64,000 bases of DNA from Streptomyces hiroshimensis (GTDB taxonomy: Bacteria; Actinomycetota; Actinomycetes; Streptomycetales; Streptomycetaceae): contig NZ_BMUT01000002.1 in assembly GCF_014650335.1 (NCBI RefSeq), positions 509,288 to 573,287 of the forward strand, written 5' to 3'. Every line of letters begins with the position of its first letter. Position 1 is the stretch's first letter. The notes under the pieces were generated by a model that made no database searches, was not told the DNA's origin, and saw only the letters and a program-made list of their open reading frames with translations. The translations under genes and the position numbers were made by a program. Shown here in pieces: positions 9,617-17,418 of this stretch.

Positions 9617-10207
9617 TTACGTCGTCAGGGCCGCGTAGACGATCAGGTTCCGCGCCGGGTGCCCGTCCGCGTCGAGGTCGCCCGTGCAGGTGACCAGGCG
9701 CAGCACCCGCTCCTTCGTCTCCCCGTAGACCTTCTGTGTCGGGAAGGCGGACTTGTCGACCGTCTCCTTCCCGGTGACGGAGAAGCGCAGCACCTTGCCG
9801 TCGCCCCGCCGGACGACGACGGCGGTCCCCTCGTCCACCTTGCCGAGGTCGTGGAAGACGGCCTTGCCCTCGCGGGTGTCGCCGTGGCCGATGAGGACGG
9901 CGGCGCCGGGCTCGCCGGGCATCGCCCCGCCCGTGTACCAGCCGGCCGTCCCGCCCTTCTCCGGCGGCGGCACCTGCACGGTGCCGTCGCCGTTCCTGCC
10001 GAGCCGCAGCAGCGCGCTGTCCACGCCGATGGACGGGATCGAGACGCGGGCGGGCTCCTGCGCCGAGGCCGGGGTGCCGCTGGCGGCCGTGCTGCCGGTC
10101 GTGCCGGACGAGCAGGCGGTGAGCAGGACGGCGGCGAGCGCTGCGGGCAGGATCAGGGCCGCCATGAGGGTGGGTACGGAAGAGGGCCTGCGAAGCCTGC
10201 GAAGCAT
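9617..10207 (-). CDS. Class F (actinobacterial) sortase-like lipoprotein
   Basis: Sortases are membrane-bound cysteine transpeptidases. This 196-residue protein begins with a positively charged signal peptide that ends in a lipobox-like LLTAC, so it is exported and probably lipidated. The sortase core is visible as GHGDTREGKAVFHDL (catalytic His) and LRLVTCTGDLDADGHPARN (catalytic Cys in a TxTC motif with a following Arg). The class F substrate and role are poorly known. Starts further upstream are in frame, but the chosen ATG gives the signal peptide. It lies alone, with no obvious sorted protein next to it. Confidence 0.85.
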   Translation of the reverse strand: MLRRLRRPSSVPTLMAALILPAALAAVLLTACSSGTTGSTAASGTPASAQEPARVSIPSIGVDSALLRLGRNGDGTVQVPPPEKGGTAGWYTGGAMPGEPGAAVLIGHGDTREGKAVFHDLGKVDEGTAVVVRRGDGKVLRFSVTGKETVDKSAFPTQKVYGETKERVLRLVTCTGDLDADGHPARNLIVYAALTT

Positions 10208-10371
10208 GGGGTTTCCGTCCGGTGTGGGGGATCCGGTCGTGGTACGCGTCCACGCTAGGTACCGGCCGGGGCCCGGGGCCTCGGGTGAACGGCCAGTTCT
10301 GTCTCCCCCCAAAGGATGAGGACGGTTCAGGTTTGAAGCACTGACCACCATCCTCGTACCGACGGTTCGTC

Positions 10372-10953
10372 CTATACGAACCGTTGCAGGAGCCCCCACG
10401 TGAACTCGGCCACGTACTCGCGCCGCTCACCGGCGGTGTCCGGCGCCGTGAAGGCGAGCCGCCAGCGGGTGGGGGCCGTGCCCTCCAGCGGCCGGGCGGG
10501 GGCGAAGGCGCGCGCCACCTCGTCCACGGTGCACGACCAGGGCTTCAGGTCCTCCACGGTCCGCAGGTCGGGGCCCGGCACACCCGGGGCGCGGATCAGC
10601 CACTCGTTCCAGACGGCGCCGCCGGGCGCCGCCAGCACCTCGAACCGCAGGCCGGGCCAGAGCGGCAGCCGCCACGTCGCCGCCTCGAACGTCAGGTCGC
10701 CGACGCGCCGCTCGCCGGTGGCCTCGGGCGGCCCGAGCACCGAGCGGTAGCGCGCGCCGGCCCCGCGCCGCCCGGGGGAGTGCACCATGGCCTGCCAGCG
10801 GCGGTTGGCCTCCCGCATCTCGCCCCGCCCGACGCCGAGCTCGCGCAGGGCCTCCTCGACCAGGCCGGGCTGGTGGTCGGCCATCCGCCGCAGCAGGACG
10901 AGCTGGAAGCCGAGGGGGCCGAAGGAGTCGGTGGCCGGGTTCATGAAGGCCAT
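10372..10953 (-). CDS. Conserved hypothetical protein
   Basis: This 193-residue soluble protein is not recognised. It has no signal peptide or membrane segment, a Trp-rich middle (WRLPLWPGLRF, WNEWLIRAPG) and an aromatic C-terminus ending EFTWGLLQRFV. Codon use is typical of the neighbours. It is divergent from the ABC transporter pair with an 81-bp gap, which may hold a shared control region. Confidence 0.7.
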   Translation of the reverse strand: MAFMNPATDSFGPLGFQLVLLRRMADHQPGLVEEALRELGVGRGEMREANRRWQAMVHSPGRRGAGARYRSVLGPPEATGERRVGDLTFEAATWRLPLWPGLRFEVLAAPGGAVWNEWLIRAPGVPGPDLRTVEDLKPWSCTVDEVARAFAPARPLEGTAPTRWRLAFTAPDTAGERREYVAEFTWGLLQRFV

Positions 10954-11034
10954 GGTCGCGCACCCGGCGGCGGACCGGGCACCGCCCGCTCATTAAGGTC
11001 GAGGCGAGTGATCACCGGCGTACGGAGGCTTCTG

Positions 11035-11754
11035 ATGTCCGGCTCGAAGGCCCCGCGGAGCGGCAGCCCGGCCCCGCTGCTGCGGCTGCGCGGGATCAGC
11101 CGCACCTACGGGGAGCGAAAGGCCCTGCACCCGCTCGACCTCGACCTGGAGCCGGGGAGCTGCACCGCCCTCTTCGGCCACAACGGATCGGGCAAGTCCA
11201 CGCTGCTGCGCATCGCCGTCGGCCGGGACGAGCCCACCGGCGGCACCGCGCAGTTCGCGGGCCGCAAGATCTCCGAGGACGACCCGGAGGTACGGGCCAG
11301 GGTCGCGGTCGTGGGCGACACCGTGGCCACCTACCCGGACCTGACCGTGCGCGAGCACCTCGAACTCGTCACCGTCGCCCACGCCGTGGAGGACGCCGGA
11401 GCCTGGATCGACCACGTGCTCGCCGACCGCCGGCTGTCCGACCACGCGCAGGCGCTGCCCGGCTCGCTCTCCTCCGGCCAGCTGCAGTCCCTGCTGCTGG
11501 CCGCCGCGCTCGTCCGCCCCCGCGACCTGCTCATCCTTGACGAGCCCGAGCAGCGGCTCGACCCGGACGCCCGCATCCGCCTCGCGGAGCTGCTGAACGG
11601 CGAGAAGCGCGACGGCGTGGCCGTCCTGCTGGCGACCCACCAGGCCGACCTGGCGGAGTCCGTCGCGGACCGGATGATCGCCCTGGAGGACGGCCGGGTG
11701 ATCGCCGAGGGCCCGCCTGCGGAGGTCCTGGGCGCGCTGGGGTTGCGCGGATGA
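11035..11754 (+). CDS. ABC transporter ATP-binding protein
   Basis: This is a 239-residue nucleotide-binding subunit. Walker A is GHNGSGKST near residue 49, the signature is SLSSGQLQ (a variant of LSGGQ), Walker B is LLILDEPEQRLDP, and the switch His is in LLATHQADLA. The ATG has GGAGG 6 nt upstream; a GTG 27 bp earlier is less likely. The next gene overlaps it by 4 bp and encodes the membrane partner. No substrate can be assigned. The arrangement fits an exporter or a bacteriocin/immunity-type system. Confidence 0.92.
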   Translation: MSGSKAPRSGSPAPLLRLRGISRTYGERKALHPLDLDLEPGSCTALFGHNGSGKSTLLRIAVGRDEPTGGTAQFAGRKISEDDPEVRARVAVVGDTVATYPDLTVREHLELVTVAHAVEDAGAWIDHVLADRRLSDHAQALPGSLSSGQLQSLLLAAALVRPRDLLILDEPEQRLDPDARIRLAELLNGEKRDGVAVLLATHQADLAESVADRMIALEDGRVIAEGPPAEVLGALGLRG

Positions 11755-13496
11755 GCGGCGAGGCACCGGGCGGGGTCCCGGCCGCCGACACTGACAGAGG
11801 TACCGACACTGACAGAGGTACCGACACCGGCAGAGGTATCGACGCCGACGAGCCCACGTGGACCGAGGAGGAGGACGACCGCACCGCCGAGACGCTGGCC
11901 TGGCTGCGCGAGAAGCGCAAGGCCCACCGCCGGCAGAAGGGCCGCGACCTCGCCGTCTACCTCTACTCGATCGTGCTCGTCGTCGCCGTCTACGGCAGCA
12001 GCTACGCCCTCCACTTCCTGCAGCGGGCCCGCCTGGGCGCCGGCTACGGCGGCCTCGGCGAGCGCGTCCAGGACACGCTCCCGGCCCTGTTCACGCTCCT
12101 GACCGCGGCCCTGGCCCTGCTCGCCGCGCGCGACGCCCTGTGGCGCGGCCCCGTCGTCGTCCCCGCCCCCTCGGTCGGCTGGCTGCTCGCGCATCCCGTG
12201 CGCCGCGCCGCCGTCCTGCGCCCGTGGTTCCGGCTGTCGGCCGGAGTGTCGGTCGTCCCGGCGCTGGTGGTGGCCGCCGCCGCGGCCGTCGTCCTGCGCG
12301 TCATGGACCTCGCCCCGCTCGGTGGAGCGCTGCTCGCGCTGCTGCCGGCCGCGCTGTGCCTGCCGCTGCTGGCCGTCGCGGTCGGCATGGCGGTGGAGCA
12401 CCGGGCCGGGCTCGCGCGCCTCGTACGCCGCTTCTCGCCCCTGGCCGTCCTCGTGCTGATGCTGCTCGCCGGACAGGTCGCGGCCGCGGCGTACGGGCAC
12501 CGGATCGCGGTGCTGGAGCAGGCGGAGCTGTGGTCCGGGCCGTGGGGCTGGGCCGCCCAGCCCGTCGTCGCCGTGACCGGCGGGCACGCGCCCGCCTGGC
12601 CCGTCGCGGTGGTCCTGCTGGCGCTGCTGGCGGCCGCGGGTCTGGTCCAGGGGAACCGGGACGCCGCGCGCGTGCCCACCACCCACCTGCGGCGGCGTGC
12701 GGCGACCGCCCAGACGGTCTCCTCGGTGATGTACTCGGTGGAGCTGCGGGCCGCCAAGCTGGCCCTGGCGGACGCCACGGGCACCGGCAGCACCCGCCGG
12801 GTCCGGCTGCCGCGCCCGCGCAGCAAGTATCTCGTGGTGGTGTGGCGGGACCTGCTGTCGCTGCTGAGGGCGCCCGCGCGCCCGGCGAAGGCCCTGATGT
12901 GGGTGGTGTGTGCCACGGCGGCGGCCGCCCTGGGGATGCAGTTCGGCGGTCCGGAGCGGGTGATCTGCCTCGTGGCCGCGCTGCTGCTCGGCTACGTCGG
13001 CGTGGGTGCGCTCGCCGAACCGGCCCGGCTGGAGACGGACGACGTGCGGCGCGCGGCCTGGTCCCCGTTCCGTTTCCGCACGCTGATGCTCCAGCACGCG
13101 GTGGTGCCGGCGGTGCTGGGCGCCTTGACGGCGCTGCTCGCGGCGGTGCCGTTCGCGGTGTCGGGTGCGCCCTGGGCGTTGCTGCTGATGCCGGTGTGCG
13201 CGGTGCCGTTCGCGGCGGCGGCGGTCTTCGCGGCGTGCCGGGGCCCGGCCCGTACGCACCTGATGGCCACCGGCATCAGCACGCCGATGGGCGACCCCGG
13301 CGTGTTCCTCTTCCTCGGCTGGTACGCGGCGGGGCCGCTGGTGACGGTGGGCGGTCTGGGGATCGCCCTGCACAAGGCGCTGGGACGGGGGCTCGACGGG
13401 GGTGCCGTGGCCGATGTGGCGTCCGTGGCAGCCGTGCTGACGGCGGGCCTGCTCACCTTCGCGGCGTGGTCGGCGGACCGGCTGGTGCGTCACTGA
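11751..13496 (+). CDS. Polytopic membrane protein, ABC permease partner (DUF6297-like)
   Basis: The 581-residue protein has an acidic N-terminal tail of about 60 residues, then roughly 10-12 hydrophobic segments. The ATGA overlap with the ATPase gene makes it the probable membrane subunit of that transporter. The N-terminal tail contains an in-frame 18-bp triplication giving Thr/Asp/Arg/Gly repeats. The family has no described substrate to my knowledge. It contains no ABC motor motifs. Confidence 0.8.
   Translation: MSGEAPGGVPAADTDRGTDTDRGTDTGRGIDADEPTWTEEEDDRTAETLAWLREKRKAHRRQKGRDLAVYLYSIVLVVAVYGSSYALHFLQRARLGAGYGGLGERVQDTLPALFTLLTAALALLAARDALWRGPVVVPAPSVGWLLAHPVRRAAVLRPWFRLSAGVSVVPALVVAAAAAVVLRVMDLAPLGGALLALLPAALCLPLLAVAVGMAVEHRAGLARLVRRFSPLAVLVLMLLAGQVAAAAYGHRIAVLEQAELWSGPWGWAAQPVVAVTGGHAPAWPVAVVLLALLAAAGLVQGNRDAARVPTTHLRRRAATAQTVSSVMYSVELRAAKLALADATGTGSTRRVRLPRPRSKYLVVVWRDLLSLLRAPARPAKALMWVVCATAAAALGMQFGGPERVICLVAALLLGYVGVGALAEPARLETDDVRRAAWSPFRFRTLMLQHAVVPAVLGALTALLAAVPFAVSGAPWALLLMPVCAVPFAAAAVFAACRGPARTHLMATGISTPMGDPGVFLFLGWYAAGPLVTVGGLGIALHKALGRGLDGGAVADVASVAAVLTAGLLTFAAWSADRLVRH
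11787..11840 (+). repeat. Three 18-bp in-frame tandem repeats in the permease N-terminus
   Basis: Copies at 11787, 11805 and 11823 read GACACTGACAGAGGTACC, the first two identical and the third with three changes. Each codes for six residues of the DTDRGT type. Unit length is a multiple of three, so copy-number change would keep the frame. Confidence 0.9.
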
Positions 13497-13555
13497 AGTT
13501 GACGTGAGACGGCACACTTCGCGCTGGTCACAGGCGTTTCCGATCCGGACATAGT

Positions 13556-13602
13556 CGCCCGAACGGGCGATTCCGGCCGGGAGTTGACGAGAGCAGACTC
13601 TG
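13556..13602 (+). promoter_or_regulatory. Conserved upstream element, twin secreted protein 1
   Basis: A CGCCCGAACGGGCG palindrome is followed by ATTCCG and then TTGACGAGAGCAGACTCTG. A matching block precedes the paralogous gene at 14286-14333. The element ends about 80 bp before the ATG. The TTGACG could be a -35. Confidence 0.5.
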
Positions 13603-13682
13603 AAGCAGGGCGGCGCGCGCCTCCTCCACCGAAGCTCCCGGCCGCTGTTCCGCCGGGATCGCAGCGAAGTGAAGGAGGACCC

Positions 13683-14198
13683 ATGTTCTCATCCGCCACC
13701 CGCCGCGTGGCCGCCGCTGCGGCTGCCGCCGCCGGTGCGCTCACGCTCGGGCTGGGTGTCACGACCGCCACCGCGGCGGACGGTGACACGATGGCTGCGG
13801 TGCTGAGTTGCGCGGGCAACCTCACGGTGCAGGTCAACACCTCGACGGGTGTGGTCTCGGGGTTCGGCAACCTGAGATGCTCGGCGGCGGGTCAGCCGCT
13901 GATCAACTCGGCCACGCTGCAGCTGGCGGGTTCGGCGGCCGGCTCGGGCAGCGTGGTGCAGACCAGGACGGCGGACCGGCTCACCTACAACACCGGCCAG
14001 AGCACCACGCTCAACCCCGTCACCCGGACGTTCGTGAACTTCCCGGGGCGCACGGCCGAGCAGGGTTCGGGCTCCACCAGCGGCGGGCTCTTCCACCCGT
14101 CCCGCCTGGCCGACTCGGGCGTGGGTACGTCGTCCCAGACCGGTGTCATCAGGACCTTCAGCCTCGGCGTCTACGCGCTCTCGCTGAACGTCCCCTGA
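13683..14198 (+). CDS. Small secreted protein, twin 1
   Basis: This 171-residue protein has a clear Sec signal peptide (MFSSATRRVAAAAAAAAG..., cleavage near ATAADG) and a GAAGGAGGA ribosome-binding site. The mature part has two cysteines, likely a disulfide, Ser/Thr-rich beta-strand-like sequence and a shared SGGLFHPS motif. It is a paralogue of the next gene. I do not recognise the fold. Export and the disulfide suggest an extracellular or wall-associated role. Confidence 0.82.
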   Translation: MFSSATRRVAAAAAAAAGALTLGLGVTTATAADGDTMAAVLSCAGNLTVQVNTSTGVVSGFGNLRCSAAGQPLINSATLQLAGSAAGSGSVVQTRTADRLTYNTGQSTTLNPVTRTFVNFPGRTAEQGSGSTSGGLFHPSRLADSGVGTSSQTGVIRTFSLGVYALSLNVP

Positions 14199-14235
14199 TC
14201 CCCTGATCCACCCGGTGGTCCGGTCCACCCTGAAA

Positions 14236-14274
14236 GGCGCCCCGCTCCGTCCAGTGCGCCCGGAGCGGGGCGCC
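14236..14274 (+). terminator. Strong hairpin between the twin genes
   Basis: GGCGCCCCGCTCCG pairs over 14 bp with CGGAGCGGGGCGCC. There is no T-tract. The twins are therefore probably separate transcripts. Confidence 0.75.
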
Positions 14275-14285
14275 GCCGCGAGCTT

Positions 14286-14333
14286 CACCTGAACGGGTGA
14301 TTCCGTAACTGCTGCTGACGCGAGCACACTCTG
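14286..14333 (+). promoter_or_regulatory. Conserved upstream element, twin secreted protein 2
   Basis: CACCTGAACGGGTG, a palindrome in the same place as in twin 1, is followed by ATTCCG and CTGACGCGAGCACACTCTG. The spacing to the ATG matches the first copy within a few bases. Confidence 0.5.
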
Positions 14334-14418
14334 GGCAGGATGGTGCGCACCCTCCCTCCAACAGGGGCTTCCGGAATGCCGTCTTGCCGGGCTGCCCCTC
14401 GAAACGAAGGAGGACGGC

Positions 14419-14937
14419 ATGTTCTCATCCACGCAGCGCCGGCTGACGGCCGGCGCGGCCGCACTCGCCGGGGCACTCACGCTCGGGCTCGGGACCTTCG
14501 GCAGCACCGCCGCATCGGCCCAGCAACTCACGCTCGTCCGCTGCACCGGCGGCGGCTTCACCATGGACGTCAACGCCTCGGCGATCGGGAGCGGCACGCT
14601 CAGCGACTGCAGGGCTCCCGGTCACCCCGAGCTCACCTCCGCGGTCATCAGCATGACGGGCCTGCCCACCGTCTCCGACGACATCGTGGAGACCACGACC
14701 AGCGACAAGATCACCTGGAACACCGGCGCCGTGACCCGGCTGACCGAAGCCAGGACGTTCGTGCCGACGCTCGGGAACAGGGTGCGCGAAGCGGGTGAGG
14801 GCGCCACGGTCAGCGGTCTCTTCCACCCCTCCGATGAGACCGAACTCGGCCGTGGCACCCAAACGTTCAACCACGCCCACCACTTCGTCATCAACAACGG
14901 ATTCACCCTCGCCCTGGCCGACGGCGCCCTCGGCTGA
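14419..14937 (+). CDS. Small secreted protein, twin 2
   Basis: This 172-residue paralogue of the preceding gene has a Sec signal peptide (MFSSTQRRLTAGAAALAGALTL, cleavage near ASAQQ), two cysteines in the mature part (RCTGGG, SDCRAPG) and an SGLFHPSDE motif matching SGGLFHPS of the twin. The ribosome-binding site is GAAGGAGGA, as in the twin. Sequence identity is moderate overall and strongest in the signal peptide, so the duplication is not recent although upstream DNA is kept. Function unknown. Confidence 0.82.
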   Translation: MFSSTQRRLTAGAAALAGALTLGLGTFGSTAASAQQLTLVRCTGGGFTMDVNASAIGSGTLSDCRAPGHPELTSAVISMTGLPTVSDDIVETTTSDKITWNTGAVTRLTEARTFVPTLGNRVREAGEGATVSGLFHPSDETELGRGTQTFNHAHHFVINNGFTLALADGALG

Positions 14938-14941
14938 GGCG

Positions 14942-15034
14942 GCGGCCCCGCCCGGGCAGACCGCCCGGGCGGCCCCGCCGGGTCACTGCCCCACCCCGTG
15001 GCCCCGCCGGGTCACTGCCCCACCCGGCGGGGCC
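14942..15034. terminator. Two GC-rich hairpins and a direct repeat
   Basis: CCGCCCGGGC pairs with GCCCGGGCGG near 14948-14972. GGCCCCGCCGGGT (15000-15012) pairs with ACCCGGCGGGGCC (15022-15034). A 25-bp stretch beginning GGCCCCGCCGGGTCACTG occurs twice. The block lies between convergent genes and probably terminates both. Confidence 0.7.
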
Positions 15035-15060
15035 ACCCCCGGCCCTCCGCCCCTCCCCGC

Positions 15061-15576
15061 TCAGCCGCCGGTGACGCCGTCCACCCGCTCCCGCAGCAGG
15101 TCCGCGTGCCCGTTGTGGCGGGCGTACTCGCCGATGAGGTGGAGGTGGACGAAGCGGAGCGAACACATCTCGCCGTCGACGGTGAACGTGTCGTCCAGGG
15201 ACGCCCCCGCGACCGCCTCGTCGGCCAGCCGCTGCTCCTCCAGCAGGCACGCGTAGTACGCGGCGGCACGGGCCGGGTCCCCGCCCTCGAAGTCGGCGTT
15301 CCCGTTCTCCTCCGTGGCGTAGAGCCGGGGCAGGTCCTGTCCGGCGAACCGCTCGCGGAACCAGATGCGCTCGACCTTCGCCATGTGGCGGATCAGCCCC
15401 AGCAGCGACAGGTCCGACGGCGGCACGCTCCGCTCGGCCAGCTGCTCACCGGTCAGGCCCGCGCACTTGTGCAGCAGGGTGCTGCGGTGCCAGGCGAGCA
15501 GGCCGGTGAGCAGGGTGCGTTCGCCGGCCGCGAGCGATCCGGCGGGGCGGGTGACCTCGGGTGCTGTCCACGTCAT
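15061..15576 (-). CDS. DinB-family (DUF664-like) protein
   Basis: This 171-residue four-helix-bundle protein of the DinB/YfiT type has metal-ligand-like histidines in LIRHMAKVERIWF and in EYARHNGHADLLRE. Relatives act as thiol transferases or S-transferases using mycothiol or bacillithiol, or have no known activity. The specific substrate cannot be read. A CATGAT hexamer sits 6 nt before the ATG. Confidence 0.82.
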   Translation of the reverse strand: MTWTAPEVTRPAGSLAAGERTLLTGLLAWHRSTLLHKCAGLTGEQLAERSVPPSDLSLLGLIRHMAKVERIWFRERFAGQDLPRLYATEENGNADFEGGDPARAAAYYACLLEEQRLADEAVAGASLDDTFTVDGEMCSLRFVHLHLIGEYARHNGHADLLRERVDGVTGG

Positions 15577-15666
15577 CCGGTGATCATGCCCATGCCCGTA
15601 CGGTCCGCGCGAGCCCTTTCTCCGGCCGCCCTGGCCATGGCCCTGACCTTGACCCCGGCCCGGCCC

Positions 15667-16476
15667 TCAGCCGTCCGAGCCCTCGGGCTCCGGCTGCAGC
15701 ACCACGAAGTCCGCCCCCGCCGGGTCCAGGCAGACGGCCAGCCGGCCGACGCCCTTCGCGTTCTCCGGGCCCATCTGCACCGTGCCGCCGCCCTCGACGA
15801 CCTTCGCGACCGTCGCATCGCAGTCCGCGGTGGCGAAGACCGGGTGCCAGTACGGGCGGCCGCCGTTCAGGGCGAGGTGCTCGGAGGGGAGCTGCATCAG
15901 GCCGCCGTGCATGAACTCCTTGTCCCGCCCCGCCGGGGTGAGCAGCACATACGTCCCTCCGCCGCCCGGGAGCGGCGTGTCCTCCGCCGTCCAGCCGAGG
16001 GCCGCGCCGTAGAACTCCTTCGCCGCCGCCGCGTCGGTGGTGTACAGCTCGGTCCAGGACAGGGTGCCCGGGGTGTCGGCCGCCTCCAGGCCGCGGTACG
16101 TCCCGGGCTGGAAGACGGCGAACTGGCCGCCCTGGGGATCGGTGAACTGGGCCATCCGGCCCTCGCCCTCGGCGGGGCCCATCGGCGCCACCCGCACCGT
16201 GCCGCCCGCGCGCTCGACGGCCTCGGCCGTGGCGTCCGCATCGGAGGTCCCGAAATAGATCATCCAGGCGGAGCGGGCGCCTTCCTCGGTGAGCGGGCCG
16301 ATGCCGGCGACGGACTTGCCGTCCAGCCGGAAGACGCCGTAGTCACTCGCTTCCCCGCCCTCGGACCGGAACTCCCAGCCGAACACCGAGCCGTAGAAGG
16401 CGGTCGCGGCCGGGACGTCGGGCGCGCCGAGGTCGAGCCAGGAGGGGGAGCCGGGGACAAAGTCGGTGGTGATCAT
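15667..16476 (-). CDS. VOC-family (glyoxalase/bleomycin-resistance fold) protein, two domains
   Basis: At 269 residues this contains two vicinal-oxygen-chelate modules. The first is residues 1-125 (PSWLDLGAPDVPAATAFYG), the second about 135-265 (LSWTELYTTDAAAAKEFYG). Each has the TDPQG- or LDPAG-type terminal strand motif. Tandem-VOC proteins of this pattern are widespread in Streptomyces with unknown substrate. The start has GGGAGATCG upstream. Longer in-frame starts are unconserved. Confidence 0.88.
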   Translation of the reverse strand: MITTDFVPGSPSWLDLGAPDVPAATAFYGSVFGWEFRSEGGEASDYGVFRLDGKSVAGIGPLTEEGARSAWMIYFGTSDADATAEAVERAGGTVRVAPMGPAEGEGRMAQFTDPQGGQFAVFQPGTYRGLEAADTPGTLSWTELYTTDAAAAKEFYGAALGWTAEDTPLPGGGGTYVLLTPAGRDKEFMHGGLMQLPSEHLALNGGRPYWHPVFATADCDATVAKVVEGGGTVQMGPENAKGVGRLAVCLDPAGADFVVLQPEPEGSDG

Positions 16477-16562
16477 GGAAGCGATCTCCCTTCGCGGATC
16501 CTTTGCGAAGCCAGCGTGACACCCGCCACTGACAATCGCCCGTCGGCGCAGGTCGCACGGGG

Positions 16563-17330
16563 CTACTCCCCGGCGTCCTGGTGCGCCCGCAGCCCGACCC
16601 CGATGATCCCGTCCCAGTACGTCAGCTCCTCCACGATCGGGTAGGCCGGTCCCTTGCCCTCCAGGCTCAGCACGACGCCCGTCTCCTTGGGCTTGCCCTT
16701 CTCGCGGCCGTCCGGTGTCGCCGCCGCCTGCTCCGGCTCGATGTGCACGTCCGTGACCCGGAAGCCGCGCTTCGTGCACAGCTCCAGCACCCGCGGCAGC
16801 AGCCCCTTGCGGGTGCGGTACGCCAGGTGCAGCTCGACGCGGTCGCCCGGCACGAGGGCCATGCGCCGGGTGATCACGGGGAAGCCGCGGACCACCAGGA
16901 AGTGCACCAGCGTCGCGGCGGCGCCGAGCAGCGGCAGGCCCCCGCCGCAGGCCATGCCGAGCGCGCAGGTCAGCCATATCGTGGCCGCCGTCGTCAGGCC
17001 GCGCACGGCGTCGCGGCGCACGAAGATCAGGCCGCCGCCGATGAAGCCGATGCCGGAGACGATCTGGGCGGCCACGCGCGAGGGGTCCTGGCGGGCGCCG
17101 ACGAGGTCGGCCACGGCGCCGAAGCCGTGGATCGAGACCTCCATGAACAGGGCGCTGCCCACCCCGACGAGGGTGTGGGTGCGCAGCCCGGCGCTCTTCT
17201 GCTGTAACTCGCGCTCCAGGCCGATGAGCGAGGAGAACAGCAGCGCGAGCCCTAACTCGGCGAACTGCCGGGCACCTTGACCGCTACCGGGATCGAACAG
17301 GGGAGCCGCAATGTGCTGCACGGTGTTCAT
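16563..17330 (-). CDS. MgtC/SapB family membrane protein
   Basis: This 255-residue protein has 4-5 transmembrane segments with the family hallmarks FSSLIGLERELQQKSAGLRTHTLV, GIGFIGGGLIFVR and GLTTAATIWL. A cytoplasmic ACT-like C-terminal domain follows residue 165. In pathogens MgtC controls magnesium homeostasis and F-ATPase; in soil bacteria the role is unclear. I looked for a magnesium-sensing leader in the 70 bp upstream and saw none. Confidence 0.9.
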   Translation of the reverse strand: MNTVQHIAAPLFDPGSGQGARQFAELGLALLFSSLIGLERELQQKSAGLRTHTLVGVGSALFMEVSIHGFGAVADLVGARQDPSRVAAQIVSGIGFIGGGLIFVRRDAVRGLTTAATIWLTCALGMACGGGLPLLGAAATLVHFLVVRGFPVITRRMALVPGDRVELHLAYRTRKGLLPRVLELCTKRGFRVTDVHIEPEQAAATPDGREKGKPKETGVVLSLEGKGPAYPIVEELTYWDGIIGVGLRAHQDAGE

Positions 17331-17418
17331 GCCTCATTGTGGCTTGAAATCCACTGTCTCATAAGGGAGTTGACACCCCTCTATCGTACGACCAGGCGCA
17401 GTGGATACCTTCCGGCTC

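Noticed and set aside
16563..17400. Magnesium riboswitch before mgtC
   Set aside because: The gap is only 70 bp and has no long hairpins of the type needed.
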